Source of the DNA: Magnetococcales bacterium WMHbin3
Lineage (GTDB): Bacteria; Pseudomonadota; Magnetococcia; Magnetococcales; Magnetaquicoccaceae
DNA length: 64,000 nucleotides
Direction: 5' to 3'
Assembly: GCA_002753185.1 (NCBI GenBank)
Contig: PDZX01000012.1
Coordinates: forward strand, 23,835 to 87,834
In this document: positions 1-8,027 of the stretch, in pieces
Layout: each line of letters opens with the position of its first letter
Position numbering within the stretch: the first letter of the stretch is position 1
The notes under the pieces: generated by a model
What the model was told of the DNA's origin: nothing
What the model saw: only the letters and a program-made list of their open reading frames with translations
The model's database searches: none
Translations under genes and position numbers: made by a program

Positions 1-3000
1 GGAAACGGCCGTCCCCGTCGTAGCTTGCCAGCGACTCCACGGAGGCAAGCACTTGAGACAGACAAGAGAGGAATCGGTTCAAGGCGTCCGTCACGTCCGG
101 CATGTCCAGATGGAATCCCGGCACGCAGAGCCGTTCCAGCGCCTTGCAGGCGGTGGTCAACTCCTGCGCCCCCACGTTGCCCGCCACGCCCGCCAGGGCA
201 TGCAGCGTGCTTTTGAGTTGGCCGTCATGCCCGTCTGCCAACAATTGACGGACCTCCATGCCAGAGGCGGCGTAAGTCTGCCCGAACCGGCGCAACAAAA
301 GACGATACAACAATCGGTTGTCGAGCACCCTGCCCAGCCCCGAACCCATGTCGATGCCCGGCAGTTGTGCCGGCAACAGGCCATCTTCCCACGGACCCGT
401 GCGGGTATCGGGAATGGACTCACGACCGGACGGCTGGTTGGCCAGGGACCGGATCCAACGCCTCAGGACGGCATACAGCAAAGTCCGGTCGATGGGTTTG
501 GCCAGGTGGTCGTTCATGCCGGACTCCAGGCAGCGCTGACGATCACTGTTGAAGGCATAAGCGGTCATGGCGACGACGGGCATTTCGCCCAACCCGGCCA
601 TGGCTCTCAGACGACGCGTCACCTCGAACCCATCCATATCCGGCATCCTCAGGTCCAGCAGCACCAGATCGAATGCATGATCCTCCAGGAGTCGCAATGC
701 CCGCGACCCGCTGTCGGCGATCCGGACCTGTACGCCCACCCGCTGCAACAGCTCCGTGATGATCATCTGGTTGATCTCCACATCCTCGACCACCAGCACG
801 CGCGCACCCGTCAGATGCGCCTGGATGGTCTGGAGATCATCCAGGCCCTCCATCTCTTCCGCGTCCGGTGGCAGCTCCGCCAGACCGAAACGAGCCGTGA
901 AGGTAAAGGCGCTGCCCTGACCGGGCTGACTGCTGACCGTGATGGTCCCGCCCATTTCCTCAACCAGATGACGACAGATGGCCAGACCCAGACCGGCCCC
1001 GCCGGCCCGGCGCGCCGGGTCGCTCCCGGCCTGGTAGAACGGCTGAAAGATCCGTTGCAACTGACTGGTCTCCATGCCGCATCCGGTGTCCGTCACCGTG
1101 AAGCGCAACACCACCTCTTCTGCCCCCGTTTGCATCGGTTCCACCCGCAGGACCACACGCCCCCGCTCGGTGAATTTGATGGCATTGCTCATCAGATTCA
1201 ACAGCACCTGTCCCAGTCGCTGCGGATCACCCCGCAACGCCAGGGGCATGCCCGGATCCACCTCGATGCGCACCGCCAACTGTCTGGGATTCAGCGCGCC
1301 GGTCAGGGTCATCAGGTTGTTCAACACGTCCGCCAGCCGGAAAGGGACATGCTCCATGACCAGCGTGCCAGCCTCCACCTTGGCGAGATCCAGCAGGTCG
1401 TCGATGATCCTGGCCAGGGCTTTGCCCGCCTCCTGGATCTTGAGGAGATACGACTGGATCATCGCATCCCCGGTCTTCTGGGAGGCCAGAAAACCCAGAT
1501 TGATCACGGCATGTAGCGGATTTCTGATTTCGTGGCTCATATTCGCCAAAAAGATGTTTTTGGCGTTATTGGCTCGCACTGCCTCGTCCTTGGCGTTTTG
1601 CAGGGCCGCTTCGTTCGCCTTGCGCGCGGTGCTGTCGGTGATGATGGCGATCACGCTGTTTTCCATGTCGGGCTGATCCGGCATCCGTCTTCCCATCAGC
1701 TGTCCCCAAAAGGTGGATCCGTCCCGTCGCACATAGAGCCGCTCCGCATCCACCCGGGTCGCCAAGGCAAGCGTATTCCTGGCGACATCATGGAGATCGG
1801 AATGCAGCAGATCGAAATAGTTCATCTCCGACAACGCGTCCATGGAATAACCGAACATCTCCACCGTGCTCCGGTTGGCCAGCAGAATCCGTCCGGAAAG
1901 GTCCATCTGGAGGATCGCCGCGATGGAGGCGTCGAAGATGGCCTGCAGTTGGGAACGGTGACGATAGATCGCCAACTCGTCCTGCCGCTGCCTGTGGCGC
2001 AGTTGCAATAAATGCAGGCTATAGGCCACATTGTCGGCGATCTCGCTGAGCAGTTGCACCTCTTCGTCCACGAAGGCGTAGGGCTGAGAGGCATAAACGT
2101 TGAGCGCGCCCGAACAGTGACCGGCGTAACGGATGGGAAAGGCGGCGGAACTGGCGAATCCGCGCTGATCCGCGCTTTTCAGCCAGGGCGTGAACAGCGG
2201 ATTGGCGCTGGCGTCCTGATTCAACACGGGTTGACCCATGCGGATCGCCTGCCCGGTCGGCCCCTGTCCCAGTTCCGAATCGTCCCAGGAGATGTTCAGT
2301 TGCTCCAGATACCCCGCCTCGAAGCCGGCATGGGCGACGGGCCGCACCTTGCGACCGGCTTCATGGTCGGCCATGCCGATCCACACCAGGCGATAACCGC
2401 AACACTCCTGAATGATGGCGCAGATGTCGCGGAACAGTTGCGTTTCGTCCTGGGCATGATAGACGATCGCATTGCAACGGCTCAGCGCGCGATAGGCGCG
2501 GTTGGACTTTTCGAGTTGCCGGATGTAATAGCGCTCCTGCTCTTCGGCGCTGCGGCGCTCGGTCACATCCAGCAACACCCCGATCACCCGTTTGATCTGG
2601 CCCGTTTTGCCCCGAAAGACCAAACCTTTCTCCAGAACGTAGCGCAGTTGTCCATCGGGCCGAATGATGCGGTAGGAACGCATGAAGTGATCTGCACGTT
2701 CGATCCGATCGTACAACTCCCACATGACGCGCGAGCGGTCGTCCGGATGAATGCACTTCTGAAAGGCGATCCGGTTGGCGCCCGCCTCCCCAATCGACAG
2801 GCCCAACAGGGAATACAGCGTCTCGGACCACACCTCCCGATCCGGATAGGGATCCCAGTCCCAACTGCCCACCAGCGCCAACTGCTGGGAGAGGTTGAGA
2901 CGATCCATGCTTTTGCGCATCAGGGCCTGAGTGCTGTTGACCCACCATAATCGCAAACCGATGGCCGCCATGGCCAGCACGAACAGGATCCCCACGACGG

Positions 3001-3958
3001 AAAACCAGGTTTGCAGCCGCAACGGGGCGTACACCTCCTCCTGGTCGATTTTGGAGACCATGATCCAGGGCATGCGACGAATGGGAATGGTGGCGGCCAA
3101 CACCGGTTCGTGACGGTAATCCAGCCCTTCCATGATGCCCTGTTCGCCCAACACGCCACGCACGGCGGGAACAGGGCTGTTGGCGGTGATTGGCAAACGG
3201 AATTGCAGCGCGGAATGCTTGCGATGACGCAACTCATTGAGAAACAGCACTTCTTCCCCGTCCCGGGTCGCCAGGAGCGTTTCGGCGCTGGCACTGGGGG
3301 TTGGCCATGCGCTCACCAGGGGATAGAGGAACTGATGCACGTCGATGGACAGGAGCAACGCGCCGATCCGGTCGCTGCCTTCCGGTTGCTGCGGATCGAG
3401 CGGTACGATCACATCCAAACGAATGCGATTCGGGGCGACGGGATCCAGATGAATCGACGAAAAACGGATCTGTCCATCCACCATGGCATCCCGGAGCAGG
3501 CGTTTGCTCTCCGCGTCGGAGCCGATCACGGACCCGACGGACAGCAACACCTCGCCGGTTTGCGACAAAAAAAGAATATCAACATATTTTAACAGGGATA
3601 TTCTGTGTTGCAACTGCCCCAGGAGTTTTTCGGGCAAGCCATTCGCCTGCCCCCCTTGTCGCAACCACAGTTGTATCTCATGAGACAATATCGTATTATT
3701 CTGCAACAACAAGGCGTCACGATAGTACTGCTCCACCCAGTCGTCGATCTGACGCGCCTTCAAGGTGCCGATCGCCAACAACTTTTCCTGGAATTCCCGC
3801 TTCAGATTGTCCTTCTGCGTTTGCGCGAACCCCACGATGGTCCCGACGCTCGCCATCAGCAACCCCAGGAAGACGAGCAACGGCAACGAACCGAACACCG
3901 GACGATCGAGGGAGCGGATCACCGACTCCCGTTTTTTGCCACCCAGCACAGCAAACAC
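1..3958 (-). CDS. Hybrid sensor histidine kinase (sensor-PAS-GAF-PAS-HisKA-ATPase-REC-Hpt), 3' end outside window
   Basis: The reverse strand is open from 3958 to the window edge, about 1,319 codons with no stop seen. I chose the GTG at 3958 because GGAGG lies 7 nt upstream (3966-3970); no ATG is available there. The order is: TM helix near residues 20-42, a roughly 270-residue periplasmic sensor, a second TM near 315-338, PAS, GAF (about 490-650), PAS, HisKA with the H-box MSHEIRNPL (His near 809, about 1532-1534), ATPase with GLGLAI, a receiver with LVLLDLRMPDMDG (Asp near 1100), then an Hpt domain with LHALAGVAG near residue 1251. It is therefore a self-contained phosphorelay on the inner membrane. 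The ligand is unknown. It is divergent from the sigma-54 regulator at 4200 and may act with it, but that is inference. Confidence 0.9.
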   Translation of the reverse strand, partial: MFAVLGGKKRESVIRSLDRPVFGSLPLLVFLGLLMASVGTIVGFAQTQKDNLKREFQEKLLAIGTLKARQIDDWVEQYYRDALLLQNNTILSHEIQLWLRQGGQANGLPEKLLGQLQHRISLLKYVDILFLSQTGEVLLSVGSVIGSDAESKRLLRDAMVDGQIRFSSIHLDPVAPNRIRLDVIVPLDPQQPEGSDRIGALLLSIDVHQFLYPLVSAWPTPSASAETLLATRDGEEVLFLNELRHRKHSALQFRLPITANSPVPAVRGVLGEQGIMEGLDYRHEPVLAATIPIRRMPWIMVSKIDQEEVYAPLRLQTWFSVVGILFVLAMAAIGLRLWWVNSTQALMRKSMDRLNLSQQLALVGSWDWDPYPDREVWSETLYSLLGLSIGEAGANRIAFQKCIHPDDRSRVMWELYDRIERADHFMRSYRIIRPDGQLRYVLEKGLVFRGKTGQIKRVIGVLLDVTERRSAEEQERYYIRQLEKSNRAYRALSRCNAIVYHAQDETQLFRDICAIIQECCGYRLVWIGMADHEAGRKVRPVAHAGFEAGYLEQLNISWDDSELGQGPTGQAIRMGQPVLNQDASANPLFTPWLKSADQRGFASSAAFPIRYAGHCSGALNVYASQPYAFVDEEVQLLSEIADNVAYSLHLLQLRHRQRQDELAIYRHRSQLQAIFDASIAAILQMDLSGRILLANRSTVEMFGYSMDALSEMNYFDLLHSDLHDVARNTLALATRVDAERLYVRRDGSTFWGQLMGRRMPDQPDMENSVIAIITDSTARKANEAALQNAKDEAVRANNAKNIFLANMSHEIRNPLHAVINLGFLASQKTGDAMIQSYLLKIQEAGKALARIIDDLLDLAKVEAGTLVMEHVPFRLADVLNNLMTLTGALNPRQLAVRIEVDPGMPLALRGDPQRLGQVLLNLMSNAIKFTERGRVVLRVEPMQTGAEEVVLRFTVTDTGCGMETSQLQRIFQPFYQAGSDPARRAGGAGLGLAICRHLVEEMGGTITVSSQPGQGSAFTFTARFGLAELPPDAEEMEGLDDLQTIQAHLTGARVLVVEDVEINQMIITELLQRVGVQVRIADSGSRALRLLEDHAFDLVLLDLRMPDMDGFEVTRRLRAMAGLGEMPVVAMTAYAFNSDRQRCLESGMNDHLAKPIDRTLLYAVLRRWIRSLANQPSGRESIPDTRTGPWEDGLLPAQLPGIDMGSGLGRVLDNRLLYRLLLRRFGQTYAASGMEVRQLLADGHDGQLKSTLHALAGVAGNVGAQELTTACKALERLCVPGFHLDMPDVTDALNRFLSCLSQVLASVESLASYDGDGRF

Positions 3959-4199
3959 AGGCCTGCCTCCATCCTCTCGTCGCCCTGCGGGGGACACCAC
4001 TACAAACCTGGTGTCACCGGAGCATGCTACCGCACCCATCCCGATACCGCAAGAGCGCGAACCACCGCAAACCGCTTGTCACCCTGCCGGAAAGCGCTGG
4101 CATTTTCGCGGCCATTCGGCTATGCTGACACGGTGTTGCCAACCCATTGCAGGAGTCTCCCGGCAGGCCAACCCTTTTTTCCGACAGGATGATGACCGC

Positions 4200-5621
4200 A
4201 TGACAATCCGTTGCACCCCCGGCACGATTGTCCTGGTGGACGACGACGACTGGATCCTGAACACCACACGCTTATGGCTGCTGAATGCCGGCTACAGCGC
4301 CATCGAGGTCCTGAACGACAACCGCAACCTCCTGCCCATGCTGCGCGACCGGCCGGTGGGCGTGTTGGTGCTGGATTTGATGATGCCCCACTGCTCCGGG
4401 CAGGAACTCCTTCCGGAGATCACCCGGTTGTATCCGGAGGTGCAGGTGATCGTGATGACCAGTTCCCAGGAGATCGATGCCGCAGTCACCTGCATGAAAT
4501 ACGGCGCTACCGATTATCTGCTCAAGCCCGCCGATCCCGATCGTCTGGTCACCTCCGTGCAGAATGCCATGCGGATTTACAATCTGCATGGGGAGTTGCA
4601 AGCGATACGGCGGCAAATGAATACCGCATCGCCTGCCGATTCCTCCGCGTTCGCGTCGATCCTGACCCGCAGTCGGATGATGCAGCAGTTGTTCCGATAC
4701 ATCGAAGCCGTATCCCGATCGCCCGAACCTCTGCTGATCACCGGGGAAACCGGCGTCGGCAAGGAACTGTTCGCCCGCGCCTGCCATGACGCGTCAGGTC
4801 GCAACGGACTGTTCGTCGCCGAGAATGTCGCCGGCCTGGACGAACTGGTTTTCACCGACACCCTGTTCGGTCATCGCCGTGGCGCCTTCACCGGGGCGGA
4901 CCAGGACCGGAAAGGGTTGGTGGCCCAGGCGGCGGGAGGCACGCTTTTTCTGGACGAAATCGGCGACATCGGCGCGACCGCCCAGATCAAGTTGCTGCGT
5001 TTCCTCCAGGAGAAGCAATATCTGCCTTTGGGCATGGATCATCCGGTGCGCACCGATGTCCGGATCGTGGCCGCGACCCATCGGGACCCGAACGAACTGG
5101 TGGCTTCGGGGGTGCTCAGACGCGATCTCTACTACCGCCTCTCCTTTCACCAGTTGCATATTCCACCGTTGCGGGAGCGCAAGGAAGACATCCCCCTGCT
5201 GACGGTTCGTTTTCTGGAAGAGGCCGCCACTGCCCTCGGACGCCCTACTCCCACGCCTCCACAAGCCCTGTTCGACCATTTGGCGGTCTATCCTTTTCCG
5301 GGCAATGTGCGTGAACTCAAGGCCATGGTCTTCGACGCCGTTTCCCGACATCAGGGCCGCGTGATGTCGCTGGATTGTTTTCGTGCCCTGCAAGCGGGCC
5401 GCAACAGTGCATCCCCCCCCTCTTTTCGCCTGGCCGATCAGGGGCCACCCATTCAATTTTCCCAAACCTGCTTTCCCACCCTCAAGGAAGCGGAGGAACT
5501 GCTCATCAAGGAAGCGCTGCAGCGATCCGAAGGCAAGAAAAGCGTTGCCGCCTCCATGCTGGGTATCACCCGCCAGGCCCTGTACAGCCGTCTGTCCGGC
5601 AACAAGGCCGCCTCTCCCTGA
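4200..5621 (+). CDS. NtrC-family sigma-54-dependent response regulator
   Basis: 473 residues in the classic order. A receiver domain carries VLVLDLMMPH (phospho-Asp 59) and LLKPAD. A sigma-54 AAA+ domain follows with Walker A GETGVGKE (about 182), an intact GAFTGA loop (228-233) that contacts sigma-54, and a Walker B region reading LFLDEIGDI. A Fis-type helix-turn-helix ends the protein (KSVAASMLGITRQALYSRL). The frame is open further upstream, but the receiver starts directly after the ATG at 4200, so I reject the longer version. All residues needed for activation are present. The next gene downstream has a very good -24/-12 promoter, so it is the most likely target. The cognate kinase could be the divergent one at 3958 or the receiver-kinase at 5892. 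Confidence 0.93.
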   Translation: MTIRCTPGTIVLVDDDDWILNTTRLWLLNAGYSAIEVLNDNRNLLPMLRDRPVGVLVLDLMMPHCSGQELLPEITRLYPEVQVIVMTSSQEIDAAVTCMKYGATDYLLKPADPDRLVTSVQNAMRIYNLHGELQAIRRQMNTASPADSSAFASILTRSRMMQQLFRYIEAVSRSPEPLLITGETGVGKELFARACHDASGRNGLFVAENVAGLDELVFTDTLFGHRRGAFTGADQDRKGLVAQAAGGTLFLDEIGDIGATAQIKLLRFLQEKQYLPLGMDHPVRTDVRIVAATHRDPNELVASGVLRRDLYYRLSFHQLHIPPLRERKEDIPLLTVRFLEEAATALGRPTPTPPQALFDHLAVYPFPGNVRELKAMVFDAVSRHQGRVMSLDCFRALQAGRNSASPPSFRLADQGPPIQFSQTCFPTLKEAEELLIKEALQRSEGKKSVAASMLGITRQALYSRLSGNKAASP

Positions 5622-5820
5622 TCCCGGCCTGCCGAACCCTGTAAAGATTTATTGATGTTCGCAGAATTGTTGTCACACGGTCGGCTTCGGTCGCGGCATT
5701 TTGATTTTTTGTATCTTTTACGTGCATTCCCATGCCGGGTGTCAGCAACTGTCAAACAATCTTTCCAGGTTTTGCCGAGCCGCCCGCGAAAAAAACGCCA
5801 CGGGTTACAATAATCCATTT

Positions 5821-5836
5821 TGGCGCTCCTTTTGCT
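5821..5836 (+). promoter_or_regulatory. Sigma-54 (-24/-12) promoter
   Basis: TGGCGCTCCTTTTGCT matches the RpoN consensus TGGCAC-N5-TTGCW, with GG (5822-5823) and GC (5834-5835) correctly spaced. It lies 55 bp before the ATG of the receiver-kinase gene and 200 bp after the gene of a sigma-54 activator. Upstream, TGTCA occurs at 5671, 5740 and 5750; these could be activator sites, but the last one is part of a dispersed repeat and is weak evidence. The 270 bp between the two genes hold nothing else I can recognise. Confidence 0.75.
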
Positions 5837-5891
5837 TGCTCAATAAGCAAAGCATGAATATCAGACCGCCACCATTGGGGAGCACGCCATT

Positions 5892-7022
5892 ATGAACAAC
5901 CAGGAATCTTCCGTGACGAACGCGGCCAAACCCACCCTCCTGATCATCGACGACCAGCCCGCCAGCATTTTCATTCTGGGCCAGATGCTGCGACAGGAGT
6001 ATCGGGTGGATTTCGCGACCGGAGGTATGGAAGGCTTGCGCAAGGCGCGACAACTGCAACCGGATCTGATCTTGTTGGATGTCTCGATGCCGGATATGGA
6101 TGGCTATACCGTATGCCACCATCTGAAAGACGAGGAGAATACACGGGACATACCGGTTTTGTTCATCACCCTGTTGAACGATACCGAACACGAGAGCCTT
6201 GGCCTTCAACTGGGTGCGTTGGATTATATTACCAAACCATTCGATCCGGAAACCATTACCAGGAAAATAAAGAATCACATGCAAACCTATAAACAACTGC
6301 GCACCCTGACCGCCTTGAACCAGACCATGGCGCAGCAGGCCCAATCCAGGGATCGGGCGGAGAAACTCACGCTCCACGATCTGAAGAGTCCCCTGGGTTT
6401 GATCATCAATCTCCGTTCCCTGCTGGCAGAGCTGGAAGGCACGACCAACGCCCACATGGAAGTGGCGTCCATGGTGGAAAAAGCGGGCTATCGCATGCTG
6501 GACATGATCAAACACGCCACGGATCTGTACAAACTGGAAAACCACGAGATGACGCTCCCCAACGAATCGATCGATCTGGCCGCACTGATCGAGCAGGTCT
6601 GTCACGACATGCAGCCGGTGGCGTCCATGCGCAAGGTCAACGTGAGGATCGTGAATGGACAGCAGGTCGGGTATCGAGTGCAAGGCGCCTACCATCTCCT
6701 GTATTCGCTGTTTTGCAATCTGCTCAAGAACGCCATCGAGGCCTCTCCGGTCCGGAAGGATGTCACCATCCGGCTGCATGCCGGGCATTCGGTCCATATT
6801 CATAATCATGGATCGGTACCCGATACGATCCGAGGGAGTTTTTTCGAAAAGTTCGTGACAAACGGCAAAAGACACGGCTCCGGCCTGGGCACCTATGCCG
6901 CATCGCTGATCTGCAGGCTGCACAGAGGGGAAATCGTGCTGTGCGCCGGCATGGATGAAACCGAGATTGCCGTCCAGTTGCCTCCGTTGCAACTGCCGCA
7001 GCCTGAAGATGCCCGTTTTTGA
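5892..7022 (+). CDS. Response-regulator/histidine-kinase fusion (REC-HisKA-HATPase)
   Basis: 376 residues, no TM segment, so cytoplasmic. An N-terminal receiver has LLIIDDQ, phospho-Asp 63 in LLDVSMPDMD and ITKPF. A short coiled linker leads to a dimerisation/phosphoacceptor helix with LTLHDLKSPLG (His 162), then a C-terminal ATPase domain with an N-box (CNLLKNAIEA) and a glycine box (HGSGLGTYAA). The F-box region is FFEKFVTNGK. The architecture is that of kinases that integrate an upstream phosphate signal and pass it on. The preceding sigma-54 promoter makes it a likely target of the NtrC-type regulator at 4200, so the pair may form a cascade. It ends 6 bp before the convergent ROK gene. 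Confidence 0.88.
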   Translation: MNNQESSVTNAAKPTLLIIDDQPASIFILGQMLRQEYRVDFATGGMEGLRKARQLQPDLILLDVSMPDMDGYTVCHHLKDEENTRDIPVLFITLLNDTEHESLGLQLGALDYITKPFDPETITRKIKNHMQTYKQLRTLTALNQTMAQQAQSRDRAEKLTLHDLKSPLGLIINLRSLLAELEGTTNAHMEVASMVEKAGYRMLDMIKHATDLYKLENHEMTLPNESIDLAALIEQVCHDMQPVASMRKVNVRIVNGQQVGYRVQGAYHLLYSLFCNLLKNAIEASPVRKDVTIRLHAGHSVHIHNHGSVPDTIRGSFFEKFVTNGKRHGSGLGTYAASLICRLHRGEIVLCAGMDETEIAVQLPPLQLPQPEDARF

Positions 7023-7027
7023 GGGAG

Positions 7028-7930
7028 TCAGCCCGGCCAGAGCCAGGCCGCGCCCCGCACGCCACTGGAGTCCCCGAAGCGTGCCTGCACCAGCCGGGTG
7101 ACCGGATGATCGCAGAAGATGTGCCGGCGCCAGCGATCGGGAACGTTCCGGTAGAGGCGCGTCAGGTTGGACATGCCCCCGCCCAGCACCACCACATGGG
7201 GGTCCAGGATATTGATCACCCCGGCCAGGGCGCGCGCCAGGCGATCCTCGTAGTCGGACAGCAGCCGTTCGGCCTGGGGGTCCCCCTGGTCCGCCAGGGC
7301 GGCGATTTCGGCGGGGGCGCGACGGATGCCGGTCAAAGCCTCGCAGGCCCGGCTCAGGCCGGGACCGGACAGAAAGGTCTCGATGCAGCCGCGCTGACCG
7401 CAATAACACGGCGGGCCGGGCAGTTCGTCGGGCAACGGCCAGGGGAGGGGGTTGTGACCCCACTCCCCGGCAATGGCGTTGGGACCGGAGAGCAGTTGCC
7501 GGTGGATCACCACCCCGCCACCCACCCCGGTGCCCAGGATCACGCCAAAGACGATCCCATCCCCCGCCCCGGCCCCGTCCGTGGCCTCGGAGAGGGCGAA
7601 ACAGTCGGCGTCGTTGGCCAAACGCACCGGACGTTGCAATAAATGGGTCAAATCCCCGGCCAGATCCTCACCGATCAGGCAGACCGAATTGGCGTTGCGC
7701 ACCCTGCCGGTGACCGGCGAAACCGACCCCGGAATGCCGATCCCCACGGGAATCCCGCCGACAAGAGCCAACGCGCTCTCCGCATCACGCACCAGACCGG
7801 CCACCACATGCAACGTGGCGGCATATTCCCCTTGCGGGGTGGGGCGGCGTTCCCGATAGCGGATTCCGCCGTCCGGATCCAACAGGACGATCTCGATTTT
7901 GCTCCCCCCAAGATCGATGCCGATGCGCAT
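7028..7930 (-). CDS. ROK-family sugar kinase (fructokinase/NagK-like)
   Basis: 300 residues. The N-terminus MRIGIDLGGSKIEIVLLD is the ATP-binding phosphate-1 motif of ROK kinases. The central ROK signature is present (GTGVGGGVVIHRQLL), followed by the zinc motif CYCGQRGCIETFLSGPG, which identifies this as a kinase-type ROK rather than a repressor; no helix-turn-helix precedes it. I chose the ATG at 7930 because GGAG sits 9 nt upstream; a GTG at 7945 and an ATG at 7936 are in frame. It probably phosphorylates a free hexose or amino sugar in the cytoplasm. The substrate cannot be read from the sequence. It is a single-gene unit, divergent from the helicase at 8028. Confidence 0.88.
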   Translation of the reverse strand: MRIGIDLGGSKIEIVLLDPDGGIRYRERRPTPQGEYAATLHVVAGLVRDAESALALVGGIPVGIGIPGSVSPVTGRVRNANSVCLIGEDLAGDLTHLLQRPVRLANDADCFALSEATDGAGAGDGIVFGVILGTGVGGGVVIHRQLLSGPNAIAGEWGHNPLPWPLPDELPGPPCYCGQRGCIETFLSGPGLSRACEALTGIRRAPAEIAALADQGDPQAERLLSDYEDRLARALAGVINILDPHVVVLGGGMSNLTRLYRNVPDRWRRHIFCDHPVTRLVQARFGDSSGVRGAAWLWPG

Positions 7931-8027
7931 GGCCATTCTCTCCACGAGCGGTTTTTTTTACTGTTATTTTTCCAGTTTAAACGATAGTATCGATCATTTC
8001 TGGCGCAATTTCCATGGATGACGAGAC

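Noticed and set aside
53..1516. Long plus-strand frames over 1-3.6 kb
   Set aside because: They lie opposite the hybrid kinase, whose H-box, receiver and Hpt motifs read correctly on the minus strand.
7981..7994. Palindrome CGATAGTATCG between the ROK and helicase genes
   Set aside because: Only 11 bp, no second copy and no regulator nearby; not enough to call an operator.
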